Origin: Anthoceros angustus
Lineage: Eukaryota; Streptophyta; Anthocerotopsida; Anthocerotales; Anthocerotaceae
Length of the DNA stretch: 64,000 nucleotides
Direction: 5' to 3'
Assembly (NCBI GenBank): GCA_010909165.1
Contig: VJWM01000068.1
Coordinates: 186,001 to 250,000 of the forward strand
Part shown: positions 45,911 through 59,429 of the stretch, piece after piece
Numbering within the stretch: position 1 is the stretch's first letter
Layout: the number at the start of each line of letters is the position of its first letter
Notes under the pieces: model-generated
What the model saw: only the letters and a program-made list of their open reading frames with translations
Database searches by the model: none
Told to the model about the DNA's origin: nothing
Translations under genes and position numbers: made by a program

Positions 45911-46380
45911 TTAAGATGGTTATTAAAGCGGCATGTTTGGGATTAGGCGTGACGGCGAAAATAAGGGTGAAGATCACCGTCGAGACGATTGTGCCATCTG
46001 ATTGGAAAAGCGGTGCTCTCTACGGCTTATCATGCGTTTAGAAAAGTACCCATGTTCTCTCCCCTCATTGCGGGGAAAAAAGGTGTCGTTCGAGTTTCGG
46101 TGGCTTGTGTTGCAATCATTGTGGCCAAGAAACGGAAATCACGCATTTAAAATCACATGGAGACACATGGAGACAACTATGGTATGGGTTTTGTAGAGGT
46201 TGTCATATCAGCCGAAAATGTATGCGGCGATTGTTAGGTGTGGCATGGGCGCCGGCATGCCGGCGTCTTTGCGAGGGCTCTGACGGCGCATGAAGCAGCG
46301 GATATGTGTTATGGCGGAAACGAACATTATGGGAGCATATGACGTCTAGAGGGTGGAAAGTGGAGCACAACCAGTCCATG
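45911..46380 (+). pseudogene. Segment with a BED-like zinc finger, copy 1
   Basis: CNHCGQE...ITHLKSH is read at 46111-46158: Cys-x2-Cys followed by His-x3-His, the spacing of a BED-type finger found in many DNA transposases. Surrounding frames are broken. A second copy lies at 53640-54075. Functional status: fragment. Confidence 0.5.
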
Positions 46381-46676
46381 TCCGCCATCCGTTCTTATCT
46401 ATAACGGCAAATGTTATGACTAGTGCAATTGTGTAATCATGAAATGTATTGCGCTAGTGTATTCGCATGCCAAAACATGGTAGGCGGTACAAGGTGACAT
46501 TTAAGATGTACACATCGGCATGGTGGTCTGCATGTCTTAAAAACAATGTATGACAAGAACATGAAACTTATGCCCGACAACTCTGGTGTCCGACTTTCAA
46601 ACCCTATGCCATGAAGAGAAATTAGGGATAAACATAAGGTTCCCTTGTTATTTCAGTTGCTTAGCACATGTCATTA

Positions 46677-49600
46677 CTCTTCGCCTGAATCGAGACCCTC
46701 GTCCCCGTCCACACAGGCCTCATCTCCATCTTCATCACTCTCCATTGCCTCATCCGAAGTGTTTGGTTGAATGTGAGGACGGAGCGCACTCAACTTTTCC
46801 TTTATAGCTTTCTTATCTGCTGCGTACAGATGTTTCCTGGAAGTGAGCTGAAACCCGTAGTATATAATAACGGTTTTCGCAAAACCTTTTGGATGTTGGG
46901 GCCCTTTCCTTTCGACCTTTTTGGCGGGTGGTCCATTGTCTCGGTCCTTTGAAAAATTCTCCAACATACTTGCCCTCATAAGCATCCGTGTGCTCGATTC
47001 GCCACGGTGCACAAGCATCGGTTCGGTAAGGTGCACACTTACAACCTTCGCTACCAACGCCCTATTGTGTGTGTCACCCTCGACGGTGTCACAATAAACA
47101 TTCCTTTGTATCTCCATAATATCGCCATCCATCCTTCTTGCCACCTCTTCTTGGCGTTCAATAGTTTGGTAGGCCCCTAGATACATGTCCTGTGTGGTAT
47201 GTCACGCAAAGAGCCTCGTCGATCTGACTTCTTCCGTATGTGCAAAGGGGGGACTGCAGCCCTATCGTACCATCTCCAGGGGTTTTGCAGAACAAGCCCA
47301 ATGTTATGATCCACAATATTTGCGATTTCGTGTTGATCATTCCAGAAATCCATCCACCATTCTTCCTCCACAGTCAAATATGTTGGCGCTTCACCATCCT
47401 TTTTCAAGTGATCTCGCCTTCACGTGCGGTCAAACCACCATCACTAGCTTTCTTGTCCTTCGCCCGCAAAGCCATCAAAGGAGCGGGCCCGATGTCTGGA
47501 ACAAAAGTCAAGAATTGAGCCCATCTTGATTCCCACAAGGGGAAGTGGAGTATTGCTTACTGCGAATAACGGTAACCTTTCCCGCCCAACTTTGTCCTCG
47601 CGGGTGATTTTGAAGTCTGAAATGAAAGGTTGTTCAACTTCGAACCGCGGTATACTTCGCCGTTCACTAACGTAATGGCCATACGTATGTCCGAAGTCAC
47701 CACCTCATCAACACTTTCACCTCTGGATTCGGCGTGAGCGAGGACTTCAATATGTCCTCCATAGTTGGCAATGTCACGGCCTCCTTATGTTTTAAATGCT
47801 TAGAAAAACATGAAAACATTTGATCCACTTGGTCGTGCGTATGCCCCACGAGGAGGAATCCAACCTTCACCTTCTCGAGCGTCCGAGTTCAACGAGCATG
47901 TTCAAGCACGCAAAATAGAAGCTGGTTCTTGTTCTCTCGGCATGTATTGTCCATGCGGTATAAGACTTTGGGAAGTATCCTTCATACGTGTGTATAACGT
48001 CACGGATAATAGTTATTGTTAAATTTGCATCATTCACGAGATTGGCATAATGCGCGCGCTCTGAGCGATGTAATTATGTATCATGCATCCAACAACATGC
48101 ACCGTGATCCGACTATCCTCCTTCAAGTCCTTTGGCCACCGCAAAATATCGGCAGAAGTTTTTCGTCCATGCGTCGATAGATAACAACATATATTTCTGC
48201 GGCTCCTTATACGACTTGACCGATGCGTCAACTTCTTCCGTTCCTCCATCAATCGTATCCGATGCTTGTTGAGTGCCTCTTGATACATAGTATGTCATGG
48301 AACACCATTGTCGAGACTTGTGGGCACCGAAATTCAATAACTTTGCATGCAGAGCTATTTGGGAAGGCGGAGTGTCGTGCATTGAAACGAGATCGAAACT
48401 AGGACATACATACTGCCTATTATTCCACGGTCCAAATGCATAGTGACAGTTGCATACAATCGGCGACTCCTGCGAAGTTAATGTTACGGCAAGAACCCAA
48501 CCCATGCATTTCCGGACCCAGCGCCAACATGCCCCCCCTCCATCGGAGTGAACCTTATAAGTAGGTTGGGCGCGGGCATGCAGCACCTGAAGTGCAAAGA
48601 GGCGCAAGCTTCCTCATCTGCACAACAAAGCACCCGTAGTTCACCGCGCTTTAGGGCCTTGGGCGTCGCCATGCCTATCGTGCACTCCACATTTGGGGCG
48701 CGGCATGCCGGGCGCCTCGTGGAGTGCATGGCGCCATGGCCGCCTCTCCGGCGGGCGCGCCCTCATTCGCCATTCCAGCAAGGCCATCCGAGCCCTCCAC
48801 GCACGGCGCGCACGGCGACATCCCTTTGTCACTTGGGCGCCGCCATGCAGTACCCTTCACCACAGACAATATGGTGCCGCCATGCGGCTCCTTTTTTCGG
48901 TGGAGGCTACCTTCGCCGTACAACGTGTCGGGCACGGCTCGGCGACTCGAGACATCACCGCCGCCGCCGCGCAGTGGCCGTACATCCGCTAACTCCCTCC
49001 ATTACTCCACATGCTTTTATGCCATGCATACAGACAGACCACAATAGCTGGGGAGGAGGCCTACCTTGGTCAACTCCGGCCAGTGCTGATGTTGAACTTC
49101 AGCCCCGCGCATATGGAACAAGTCGAGAATCTTGACTTGGGTATCTTCACCGCTTGAAATTGACCCCACGCGAAATATGCATACGACACAAAGCGTTCAC
49201 CTTTTGACTCCATTCCACTCCTTGTGTATCCAAACCTCATGCTTCGTGAAAGTGTCGTAGATTGTATACCTCCACATTCGGCGTCGCTCGGCCAAGTGAA
49301 GGAAAGTCGCATCCATCCGTGCAATTGCAGCCAAAGCATGGGAGGATTGTACACGAGGGCTGGCCTTATTAGCGTCCCATGGTGCGTTGAATAACCCTCC
49401 GCTTCAACTCCTCGTACCTTGCGGACCCTATACGGATACACGTCGGAAGGCTTTCAAACAACATTGCATAGGAATCACCCATGAGGTGAGTGAAAACCAT
49501 CCCTTGTTGTGGCACCTGCGTCGGGCCGCACTGATGCGAAATGTCTCTTGCTGTCGCCATTCTCGAAAACTGCCGTTGCTCATGAAAAGCTTCTTTTGTG

Positions 49601-50236
49601 AACTTGCGGATGCACAATTTGTTGCAACAAGGCTTTGAAATCCTCTCCCAGAATCGCCTTCACTTTTCCTCAAAGACACACCGGCTCGCCACACTGAAGC
49701 CCACATCTAAATTTGAAAGGTATCGGCCAAAGGCTTGGATGGAAAGTGACGGCATCCGGTCCAAACTTCTCAATGGTTGGGGTGTCTGAAGACATTGTCC
49801 TCATCTGCATTAGGCGTCCCGCATCTTGATCTTGGAAATAGTAGTGAACAATCCTCGCGGCGCCTCCCTCCACCGCAAACACCAACTTTCCTCCTTCCAG
49901 ACGGGCTTCTATCTATGGCGAGTAGAGGTTCGTGTTCACAGAAGTCGGGGAACATAGCTGGGCATACGAGGCGTGAGTGAGTTCTTCTCCACCTGGACTG
50001 CACGCACATCCCGGGATCGAGCCACTAACACAAACCTATGCCAATGAGTATGAGGCGAAGACGGCGACTCAGCTATCGGCCAAAGAATACATACTTTGTG
50101 GCGGGGAGTGGCAAGGACTTTGCATTTGCTGGCGAGACGGAGGGGCCAGCGCTTGCCTTTCACTCTTTGGGCCTGAAACATCTTGATTTTGCCCGAAATC
50201 TTCGCTTCTTGACCCTGCACATCTACATTTCAATGA
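46677..50236 (-). pseudogene. DUF7869-like (DDE/RNase H-like) transposon protein, copy A
   Basis: Read 5' to 3' on the minus strand, with several frame changes. A possible start is MSLKCRCAGSRSEDFG near 50236. Then KIPKSRFSTCSICAGLKFN (Cys-rich, about 49110), HVVGCMIHNYI (about 48070-48105), ANLTITI (about 48015), MDNTCRENKNQLLF (about 47915-47955), VGFLLVGHTHDQVDQMFS (about 47806-47864), TYLTVEEEWWMDFWNDQHEI (about 47380), and an intact 170-codon tail (47186-46674) containing GAYQTIERQEEVARRMDGDI and a Glu/Asp-rich end. VGFL.VGHTH..VDQMFS with DN..RENKN are hallmarks of the family I know as DUF7869, generally regarded as transposase-related. As printed it cannot be translated in one frame. 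Confidence 0.72.
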
Positions 50237-51110
50237 CATAGCAATCGTTGGTATCGGTCAAGGAATGAAAGGGCACATAACACGGAAACCCACATCGCCC
50301 GCGTCTTCGGAGTGTGTGAACTGGAGCATTGTGTTGGACTCGTAGCTCGAAGGTTACGCACGGCTACCGCGACAAGTGTGATAAAAGGTGGTGGTGTGTG
50401 GTACATGACTTGACCGCAGAGGAGGCGGGAAGCCGTGGAGGGACAAATCACTTGATTGCCAAATCCTAAATAGATTTCGAAGTAATGGAGGGCGGTGCTA
50501 TTATGCTACTATCTTGCCGCATATGCCGCTACCATAGTTAAAATGAACGGCCGGTAGCCATCAATAGCGGCTGGAAAAAAGGGTATGGAAGCGTTATGAA
50601 AACGCTTTCTTACCCAATTGCATATTGGGCTTGCCCGCATGCAGCGTAGATAAACAAACACGTGAAAATGATGTGCAATCGACAATGCGAAGGACATCGC
50701 GAACGCGCGGGTGTGTGGAACTGTATGTTGGGTATGGGTTAAAAGAACATCGAAACGCACAGACCACATATTCCAGTACTTGTTCCTCCATACATAGCTG
50801 ATAAGGACAATAACTCGGACCGCGTTACGGCGCGTTTGTTACGGACTAGCGAAATTAGGGTTTCCTGCCAGCTCCTTATAAACCCGAACCAGAATTGGAG
50901 TCCTTCTTCTACAGTCCGGCAAGCGCGTAACGAGCTCTTCCAACGGGCGTCTGCGATTCAAGCGAGGCCGCGTGGTTTTCCCAACAATTTGCCGTCGGCG
51001 ACCCTCGCCAGACTCTCCATCCTTTCCGAGAGGGCCAGTGAGAAATTCCTTGTCCGAAATAGAATTGGTGCTTGCCTAATCCGGATTGAGCGTGTTTGAT
51101 GCCTATCTTT
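50237..51110. other. Divergent promoter region of the array element
   Basis: Lies between the minus-strand DUF7869-like gene and the plus-strand methyltransferase-like gene. A TATAAA at 50877-50882 (CTCCTTATAAACCCGAA) faces the + gene; the duplicate copy has the same box at 59191-59196. No other gene recognised. Confidence 0.45.
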
Positions 51111-54100
51111 GGTGCTACAGACGATGGCGGACGCCCGATAAGAAGGACCTCCCGATGCGAGGCCTAACCACGGAGACTTGTTGGAGAAGCCGCGGAGGCG
51201 GAAGAAATCTAAAAGCAAGAAGGAGGCGAAATCGAGAACCACAGATCCTCCGCGGTCGATCTACGCCTCGGGGGACATGCTTTCCAACCATTGAGCAAGG
51301 TGGAGGTGGAGCAGGAAGGGCGGACAAAGTCCGGTCACTCAATTCAAGGCAAGCACCACAAAGACGGTTGGTGGTGGAGAGAAGTGGCTTGTCCAAAGGA
51401 TTGAGGGTGGGAAATCCGGATCAATTCCCTCCATACTCGTATGAAGATGCGGTGGAGGCACATGAACCAGCTTGAGGACACTATGCTTCTGCGGCAGAAT
51501 GGTTGTTGACACAAAGCGGAGCCGGATGAAGAAACTGCTATGGGGCGATCAAGCTTTGGGTTTTGGGTTCAACGGTGCAGCAAACCAGAGAGCAAGGCGG
51601 GATGGGTCCTGGGCAACTTTGGATGGAGGGCGAGACCCAGGCTGGATTCTTTGCACTTCAAGGCCTTATGAAGTGGACGCATTGCGCATCGTCGGATGAT
51701 TACACTTATCTGTTGAAAGTGGCATGTTTGCACAGAAGAAATGTGAGCCAAAGGAGTTGTCCAGCACTTTTGAGCGTTCGCTGAGAATGTGAGTACACTT
51801 CTTAATTCCAGCATTCGCCACCGTTGATTGCATTGATGCGACTAACGGTGTGCTTCTGTGATGGACGGTGAGAGAACATTTACAGTGCTTGTGTGAGGTG
51901 ATTACGAGCTCCATTATCCGTCATCGAGAGATGTCGAGGAGGACAAGAGGCAGGGACTTCCAAACTTCGCCGGAAGTAGAAGACAATGAGGCGAGTTCGG
52001 ACCTTCCGATGAGGAGGATGGGCCTATTCCGAGTTCTGGGTCATTCGGATGCGGAGGCATTTGAAGAGGATGATGGGGAGGCGAGGTGATGGAGGGAGGT
52101 TTGCAGCTGCCACGGATTCCTTCCAAGGTCGTCGCCATCCAAGCACCATGGGAGGAGTCCCTGTACATGGAAGAGGGGAGGCCGGGGGCGGCATGCCGGC
52201 GCCCTCGACTATGGTGAGGAGGAAGAGGCGGCATGCGGCGCTGATGATGCGGAGGCGGCGGCATGCGGCGCCCTCTAGACGGAAGAGGCGCGGCATGCGC
52301 CTGAGGCGGAGGGCGCCGCATGCCGGCCCCTGAGGAGCCGCAGGCGCCGCTGCCGGCGCCTCCCGAGGTGGATGAAGGGCGGCATGCCGCCCTCTTCATG
52401 TAGAGGAGGAGGAGGAGGCGCCGCCGTCTGCACAGGGCGCGGCATGCGCGCGGAGGAGTGGAGGTAGGGGCGCCGGCATCAGGCTGTGGCTCAGGCTTGC
52501 TGAGGAAGGCGTGGGGCCATGAGAAGCGGAAAAGCATGCATGATGAGGAAGGTGGTGGGGCAGTCCGGAGTGCGGCGTTCGATAGGAGCAGCGGAAAAAG
52601 TTCAAGCGTCCAAGGAAACGACAACAATGAGATTCCAACATTGCATGTCTCAACAGATGGAGAAAGACCGAAGCGTCTATGATGCATGAGGATTATTTGC
52701 GGTCGTGAGTCTGCATGCGAAGAAGGTGGTGCGAAGCGACTCGTGGTGGAGAATTTGAGGCGCCGTTTCTAACTCGGATGCTCGGGTTCGTCAAGTGGAT
52801 GAGGCTTGGGCGAACTACGCTCGCGTCATCTCGAAGGGTCGTATTGAAGAAGGTGTCTTTGCCTTTGCTTTGTATGATTGACCCATCGATGCAGGATATC
52901 AAAACATTAGACCGGAAAAAGTTCCGCAAAGAAGTATATTATGAATCTTGAGGCAATCATACTTACGCCGCCATGAAGCGGCTTGCGATATATCACCAGA
53001 AGGCAAGGTTCCAATGGATGGAGGCCCATGTCTATTGCGGGCTAACTCTACAGGAGATGCGAGTTGCACGACCACAACACAATGTCGGACAAGAGGAAAA
53101 AGATGAACTTTATCGAAAGCGTGTCGGATACCTCGGGGATGAACTTGATTGCAAAGCGGGATGGTGTGACAATGAGCATGAACGAAGTTCAATTTATACA
53201 AGGTGCTTGGGCGATAGAGGATGACGAAGGTCGGGAAGATGAGCAATACAAGCAAAACAAAGTGGACAACCGGACACATATACTATGCATAGCAAACCGA
53301 GGGAAAGGTGTGGGAAAACGTGGGCGGATCTTCACCAAGTGGGAGGCGATGGAACTTCCCGGGCCAAACATGTTAGCAGTACTAGCAAGAAGAGCAAGGC
53401 AAACGCAGTTGGAGAAGAGGTGAAGACTGTGGAAAGCGTTTTGTTAAGCCAAGAGATGCAAGGAAACCATGGCGCGCTTCAAGGAATTCCACCAGAGGCG
53501 TGAAAATGCTGATTAGTGTGAGAAAAGGTTTTGACAGTTTACTAGACCGAATGGTATGTCCAAGGAGGTGATCTGGAAGAAACTTCATGTCATCCAAGTG
53601 GCGATGGCGAAACACTTAGGATGTGACTCCTTCGAGATGGTTATTAAAGCGGCATGTTTGGGATTAAGCGGCGAGGGGTAAGATCAGAATCGGGACGATT
53701 GTGCCATCTACGATTAAAGCGGTGCTCTCTCGGCTTATCATGCGTTTAGAAAAGTACCCATGTTCTCTCCCCTGGAAAAAAGGTGGTCGTTCGAGTTTAG
53801 GTGGCTTGTGTTGCAATCATTGTGGCCAAGAAGCAATCACGCATTTAAAATCACATGGAGACACATGGAACAACTATGGTATGGGTTTTGTAGAGGTTGT
53901 CATGTCGGTAGAAAATGTCTGGCGATTGTTGGGTGTGGCATGGGCGGCCATGCGTCTTTGCGAGCTCTGACGGCGGGCGCAAGCAGCGGATGATATGTGT
54001 TATACGATGGCGGAAACGAACACGATGGGAGCATATGGCGTCTAGAGGGTGGAAAGTGGAGCACAAGCGATCCATGTCATCCAAGTGGCGATGGCGAAAC

Positions 54101-55560
54101 ACTTAGGATGTGACTCCTTCGAGATGGTTAGAATACCCAATGCACTCTTCGGATGATGTTATTGCGGTTTCAAGCGTTCGATGGAAAGGTACGTTCATTT
54201 GTTTTAAGACTCATTGGAGTGGGGACGGTGCGCATGCCGGCGCCCTCTCATTTCCTTCGTTTGGTTGTAACAACGTAGGGTGGGGAAGGCGTGGCATGCG
54301 TACACCTTTGGTTTTCGACTGACGGGTGGTCAAGTGAAAGATGTGCGAGATTTGAAAAATTCTCCAACATACTTGCCCTCATAAGCATCCGTGTGCTCGA
54401 TTCGCCACGGTGCACAAGCAAAACAAAGTGGACAACCGGACACATATACTATGCATAGCAAACCGAGGGAAAGGTGTGGGAAAACGTGGGCGGATCTTCA
54501 CCAAGTGGGAGGCGATGGAACTTCCCGGGCCAAACATGTTAGCAGTACTAGCAAGAAGAGCAAGGCAAACGCAGTTGGAGAAGAGGTGAAGACTGTGGAA
54601 AGCGTTTTGTTAAGCCAAGAGATGCAAGGAAACCATGGCGCGCTTCAAGGAATTCCACCAGAGGCGTGAAAATGCTGATTAGTGTGAGAAAAGGTTTTGA
54701 CAGTTTACTAGACCGAATGGTATGTCCAAGGAGGTGATCTGGAAGAAACTTCATGTCATCCAAGTGGCGATGGCGAAACACTTAGGATGTGACTCCTTCG
54801 AGATGGTTAGGCGGGAATACCCAATGCACTCTTTGATGTTATTGCACGGTTTCAAGCGTTCGATGGAAAGGTGTCATTTGTTTTAAGACTCATTGGAGTG
54901 GGGCGCCGCATGCGCCCTCTCATTTCCTTCGTTTGGTTGTAACACGTAGGTGGGGAAGGCGCGCATGCGCGCCTTACCTATCACTTCACGGTTTTCGACT
55001 GACGGTGGGTGTGCGGCAAGTGAAAGATGTGCGATTTGAAAAACTACGAGGACTTCCGTGCTTTCATCGAAGTGCACACATGGAAGGGTCTGGAGAACGA
55101 ACAAAGGACCCTAGCAGACATGGACATGGAAGAAGGCCTGCAGTCGTTCACTGTTCCAACGACGGAGTGTATCGTGAAATACCAAGTGGTAGCGAGAGAT
55201 GTGTTGGACATCCGAGGTTTTTTACGGAAGAGGAATTACACTTTATTGGTTATGGATGTGCCCAGGGGATTCAACAAGGGAAAGCATGATGTAAAGATGG
55301 ACCAAACACAGATGGGCACAGTGTTTCACTCTTTCCATGACATGACGAGTTGTGAGGAAATCCGCATGATAGTTATGCATGGGGTGGAGGAGCCGCAGGG
55401 AGGCTGCACGGCTGGTGCACGTGGAGGATGGTCTCCTTCGTATGGGACAAAACTAACATGCATAATGATCAAGGTGGATATGATACCGAGTACATCACGG
55501 TAGGGTGGGGGTAACTACAGCAAGAAGAACAAGGTTTCAATGTTACCTAACACCGTCCTT
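51111..55560 (+). pseudogene. Methyltransferase-like element gene, copy A (motif IV part)
   Basis: Broken + strand gene. An early Lys-rich, NLS-like stretch (EKPRRRKKSKSKKEAK-like, about 51195-51230), an acidic stretch (VEDNEASSD, about 51980), and a segment VRQVDEAWANYARVISKGRI (about 52785-52845) read in different frames. The most coherent part is 55027-55503: FRAFIEVHTWKGLENEQRTL, DMDMEEGLQSFTVPTTECIV, VLDIRGFLRKRNYTLLVMDV, PRGFNKGKHDVKMDQ. VMDVPxGFN at 55252-55275 sits where beta-class amino-methyltransferases have the catalytic [D/N/S]PP[Y/F/W] motif. This copy stops at the junction at 55565, before motif I. Confidence 0.6.
53640..54075 (+). pseudogene. Segment with a BED-like zinc finger, copy 2
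   Basis: Second copy of 45911-46380 (CNHCGQE..ITHLKSH at about 53811-53860). It interrupts the methyltransferase-side segment and is flanked by a direct repeat of about 54 bp (53586-53640 and 54075-54128) that starts TGTCATCCAAGTGGCGATGG. Confidence 0.55.
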
Positions 55561-55565
55561 GGCTC

Positions 55566-58500
55566 GTTCAATAGTTTGGTAGGCCCCTAGATACATGTCC
55601 CCTGTGGTATGTCACGCAAAGAGCCTCGTCATCTGACTTCTTCCTATGTGCAAAGGGGGACTCGGGCTTGTGAGCCCTATCGTACCATCTCCGGGGTTTT
55701 GCGAACAAGCCCAATGTTATGATCCACAATATTTGCGATTTCGTGTTGATCATTCCAATCCATCCACCATTCTTCCTCCACGGCGTCAAATATGTTGGCG
55801 CTTCACCGATCCTTTTTCAAGTGATCGCCTTCACGTCGGTCAAACCACCATCACTAGCTTTCTTGTCCCTTAAAGCCATCAAAGGCGGGCCCGATGATGT
55901 CTGGAACAAAAGTCAAGAATTGAGCCCATCTTGATTCCCACAAGGGGAAGTGGAGTATTGCTTACTGCGAATAACGGTAACCTTTCCCGCCCAACTTTGT
56001 CCTCGGGTGATTTTGGTGCTGAAATGAAAGGTTGTTCAACTTCGAAGCAGTATACTTACCGCCGTTCACTAAATTAATGGCCATACGTATGTCCAATCAG
56101 CCACCTCACACTTTCACCTCGGATTCGCGTGACGAGGACTTCAATATGTCCTCCATAGTTGGCAATGTCCTGCCTCCTTATGTTTTAAATGCTTAGAAAA
56201 CATGAAAACATTTGATCCACTTGGTCGTGCGTATGCCCCACGAGGAGGAATCCAACCTTCACCTTCTCGAGCGTCCGAGTTCAACGAGCATGTTCAATAC
56301 AAATAGAAGCTGGTTCTTGTTCTCTCGGCATGTATTGTCCATGCGGTATAAGACTTTGGGAAGTATCCTTCATACGTGTGTATAACGTCACGGATAATAG
56401 TTATTGTTAAATTTGCATCATTCACGAGATTGGCATAATGCGATCGCGAGCGATGTAATTATGTATCATGCATCCAACAACATGCTTGATCCGACTATCC
56501 TCCTTCAAGTCCTTTGGCCACCGCAAAATATGCGGCAGAAGTTTTTGGTCCATGCCGTCGATAGATAACAACATATATTTCTGCGGCTCCTTATACGACT
56601 TCGATGCTTCGTCAACTTCTTCCGTTCCTCCATCAATCGTATCCGATGCTTGTTGAGTGCCTCTTGATACATAGGTATGTCATGGAACACCATTATCGAC
56701 TTGTGGGCACCGAAATTCAATAACTTTGCATCTGAGCTATTTGGGAAGGCGAGTGTCGTGCATTGAACGAGATCGACTAGGACATACATCATTATTCCAC
56801 AAATGCATGTAGTAGCGGTTTGCATACAACTGCGACTCCTGCGGAAGTTAATGTTACGGCAAGAACCCAACCCGTGCATTCCCTGACCACAGCAGGCCGC
56901 CAACATGCCCCCCTTCCATCGCTGGAGTGAACCTTATAAGTAGCTTGGAGGGCGCGGGCATGCAGGCACACTGAAGTGCAGGCGCAAGCTTCCTCATCTG
57001 TACACAAAAAAGCACCCGTAGTTCACCGCGCTTTAGGGCCTTCGGGGGCGTCGCCATGCCCTATCGTGCACTCCACATTTGGGGGCGCGGCATCGGCGCC
57101 CTCGATGGAGTGCATGGCGCCGCCGCCTCTCCGGCACAAGCGAGGCGCGCCCTCATTCGCCATTCCAGTGCAAGGCCATCCCAGCCCCACGGCACAAAAC
57201 GGCGCCGCACGGCGACATCCCCATGGAGGCGCCGTACCCTTCACCGGACAATATGGTGCCGCCATGCCGGCTCCTTTTTCATGGTGGGGCTCCCGACCTT
57301 CGTACAAACACGTGTCGGGCCGGCTCGGCGACTCGAGACATCACCGCCCGCCCGCTGCGGTACCATCCATCGCTAACTCCTCCATTACTCCACATGCTTT
57401 TATGCCATGCATACGCAGACCACAATAGGCGGGAGGAGGCCTACCCAGTCACTCGGTCGGTTCTCCGTATGTTGAACTTCAGCCCAGCATATGGAACAAG
57501 TCAGAATCTGTTTGACTTGGGTATCTTCACCCTTGAAATTGACCCCAGTAGAAATATGCATACGACACGCGTTCACCTTTTGACTCCATTCCACTCTGTA
57601 TTGTATCCAAACCTCATGCTTCGTGAAAGTGTCGTGATTGTATACCTCCACATTCGGTCGCTCGGCCAAGTGAAGGAAAGTCGCATCCATCCGAGCAATT
57701 GCAGCCAAAGCATGGGAGGATTACAGTGGCCTTATTAGCGTCCCATGGTGCGTTGAATAACCCTCCGCTTCAACTCCTCGTACCTTGCGGACCCTATACG
57801 ATATACACGTCGGAAGGCTTTCAAACAACATTGCATAGAATCGACCCATGAGGTGAGTGAAAACCATCCCTTGTTGTGGCTGCATCGTCGGGCCGCTGAT
57901 GCAATGTCTCTTGCTCGGGTGCCCATTCTCGAAACTTGCTCATGAAAAGCTTCTTTTTGAACTTGCGGATGCACAATTTGTTGCAACAAGGCTTTGAAAT
58001 CCTCTCCCGAATCGCCTTCACTTTTCCTCAAAGACACACCGGCTCGGCACTGAAGCCCACATCGCCTAAATTTGAAAATTATCGGCCAAAGGCGGATGGA
58101 AAGTGACGGCAGATCGGCCGGTCCAAACTTCTCAATGGTTGGGGTGTCGAAGACATTGTCCTCATCTGCATTAGGCGTCCCGCATCTTGATCTTTGGAAA
58201 TAGTAGTGAACAATCCTCCTCATGCTCCACCTCCGCACCAACTTTCCTCCTTCAGACGGGCTTCTATCTATGGCGAGTAGAGGTTCGGGTTCAAGTCGGG
58301 GAACATATGGGCATACGAGGGTGAGTGAGTTCTTCTCCACCTGGACCCGCAACACGCATCACGGGATCGAGCCACTAACACAAACCTATGCCAATGAGTA
58401 TGAGCGGCGACTCAGCTTGACTATCGGCCAAAGAATACATACTTTGTGGCGGGGAGAGTGGCAAGGACTTTGCATTTGCTGGCGAGGGAGGCCAAGCTTG

Positions 58501-58599
58501 CCTTTCACTGTTACGGGATCGGACTCTTTGGGCCTGAAACATCTTGATTTTGCCGAAATCTTCGCTTCTTGACCCTGCACATCTACATTTCAATGACAT
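55566..58599 (-). pseudogene. DUF7869-like transposon protein, copy B, 3' truncated
   Basis: Second copy of the minus-strand gene. The central part reads better here than in copy A. KYMLLSIDGMDQ followed by LLPHILRWPKDLKEDSRI and HVVGCMIHNYI are in one frame (about 56600-56450), and MDNTCRENKNQLLFVLNMLV reads through (about 56350-56290). VGFLLVGHTHDQVDQMFS follows (about 56262-56206). IDGMDQ is a further family block. The acidic tail seen in copy A is missing because the unit begins at 55566. Frames change elsewhere, so it is annotated as broken. Confidence 0.72.
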
Positions 58600-59429
58600 A
58601 GCAATCGTTGGTATCGGTCAAGGAATGAAAGGGCACATAACGGAAACCCACATCTCCGAGTGTGAACTGGAGCATTGTGTTGGACTCGTAGCTCGAAGGT
58701 TACGACGGCTACCGACAAGTGTGATAAAAGGTGGTGGTGTGTGGTACATGACTTGACCGGAGGCGAAGCCGTGGAGGACAAATCACTTGATTGCCAAATC
58801 CTAAATAGATTTCGAAGTAATGGAGGGCGGTGCTATTATGCTACTATGCTGCCAGCCGCATATGCCGCTACCATAGATTAAAATGAAGCGGCGGTAGCCA
58901 TCAATAGCGGCCTGGAAAAAAGGGTATCGTTATGAAAACGCTTTCTTACCCAATTGCATATTGGGCTTGCCGCATGCGCGTAGATAAACAAACACGTGAG
59001 TCACACTGATGTGCAATCGACAATGCGAAGGACATCATGACGCGGGTGTGTGGAACGTATGTTGGGTATGGGTTAAAAGAACATCGAAGCACACGACACA
59101 TATTCCGGTCCTTGTTCCTCCATACATAGCGATAAGGACAATAACTCGGACCTCGTTACGGCGTTATGGAATTTAGGGTTTCTGACTCCTTATAAACCCG
59201 AATTGAGTCCTTCTTCTACAGTCCAGAAACGGCGTAACGAGCTCTTCCAACGCGGGCGTCTGCGATTCAAGCGAGGCCACGTGGTTTTCCCAACAATTTG
59301 CCGTCGGCCCTCGCAGACTCTCCATCCTTTCGGAGGGGCCTTAGTGAGAAATTCCTTGTCGAAATAGAATTGGTGCTTGCCTAATCCGGATTGAGCGTGT
59401 TTGATGCCTATCTTTGGTGCTACAGACGA

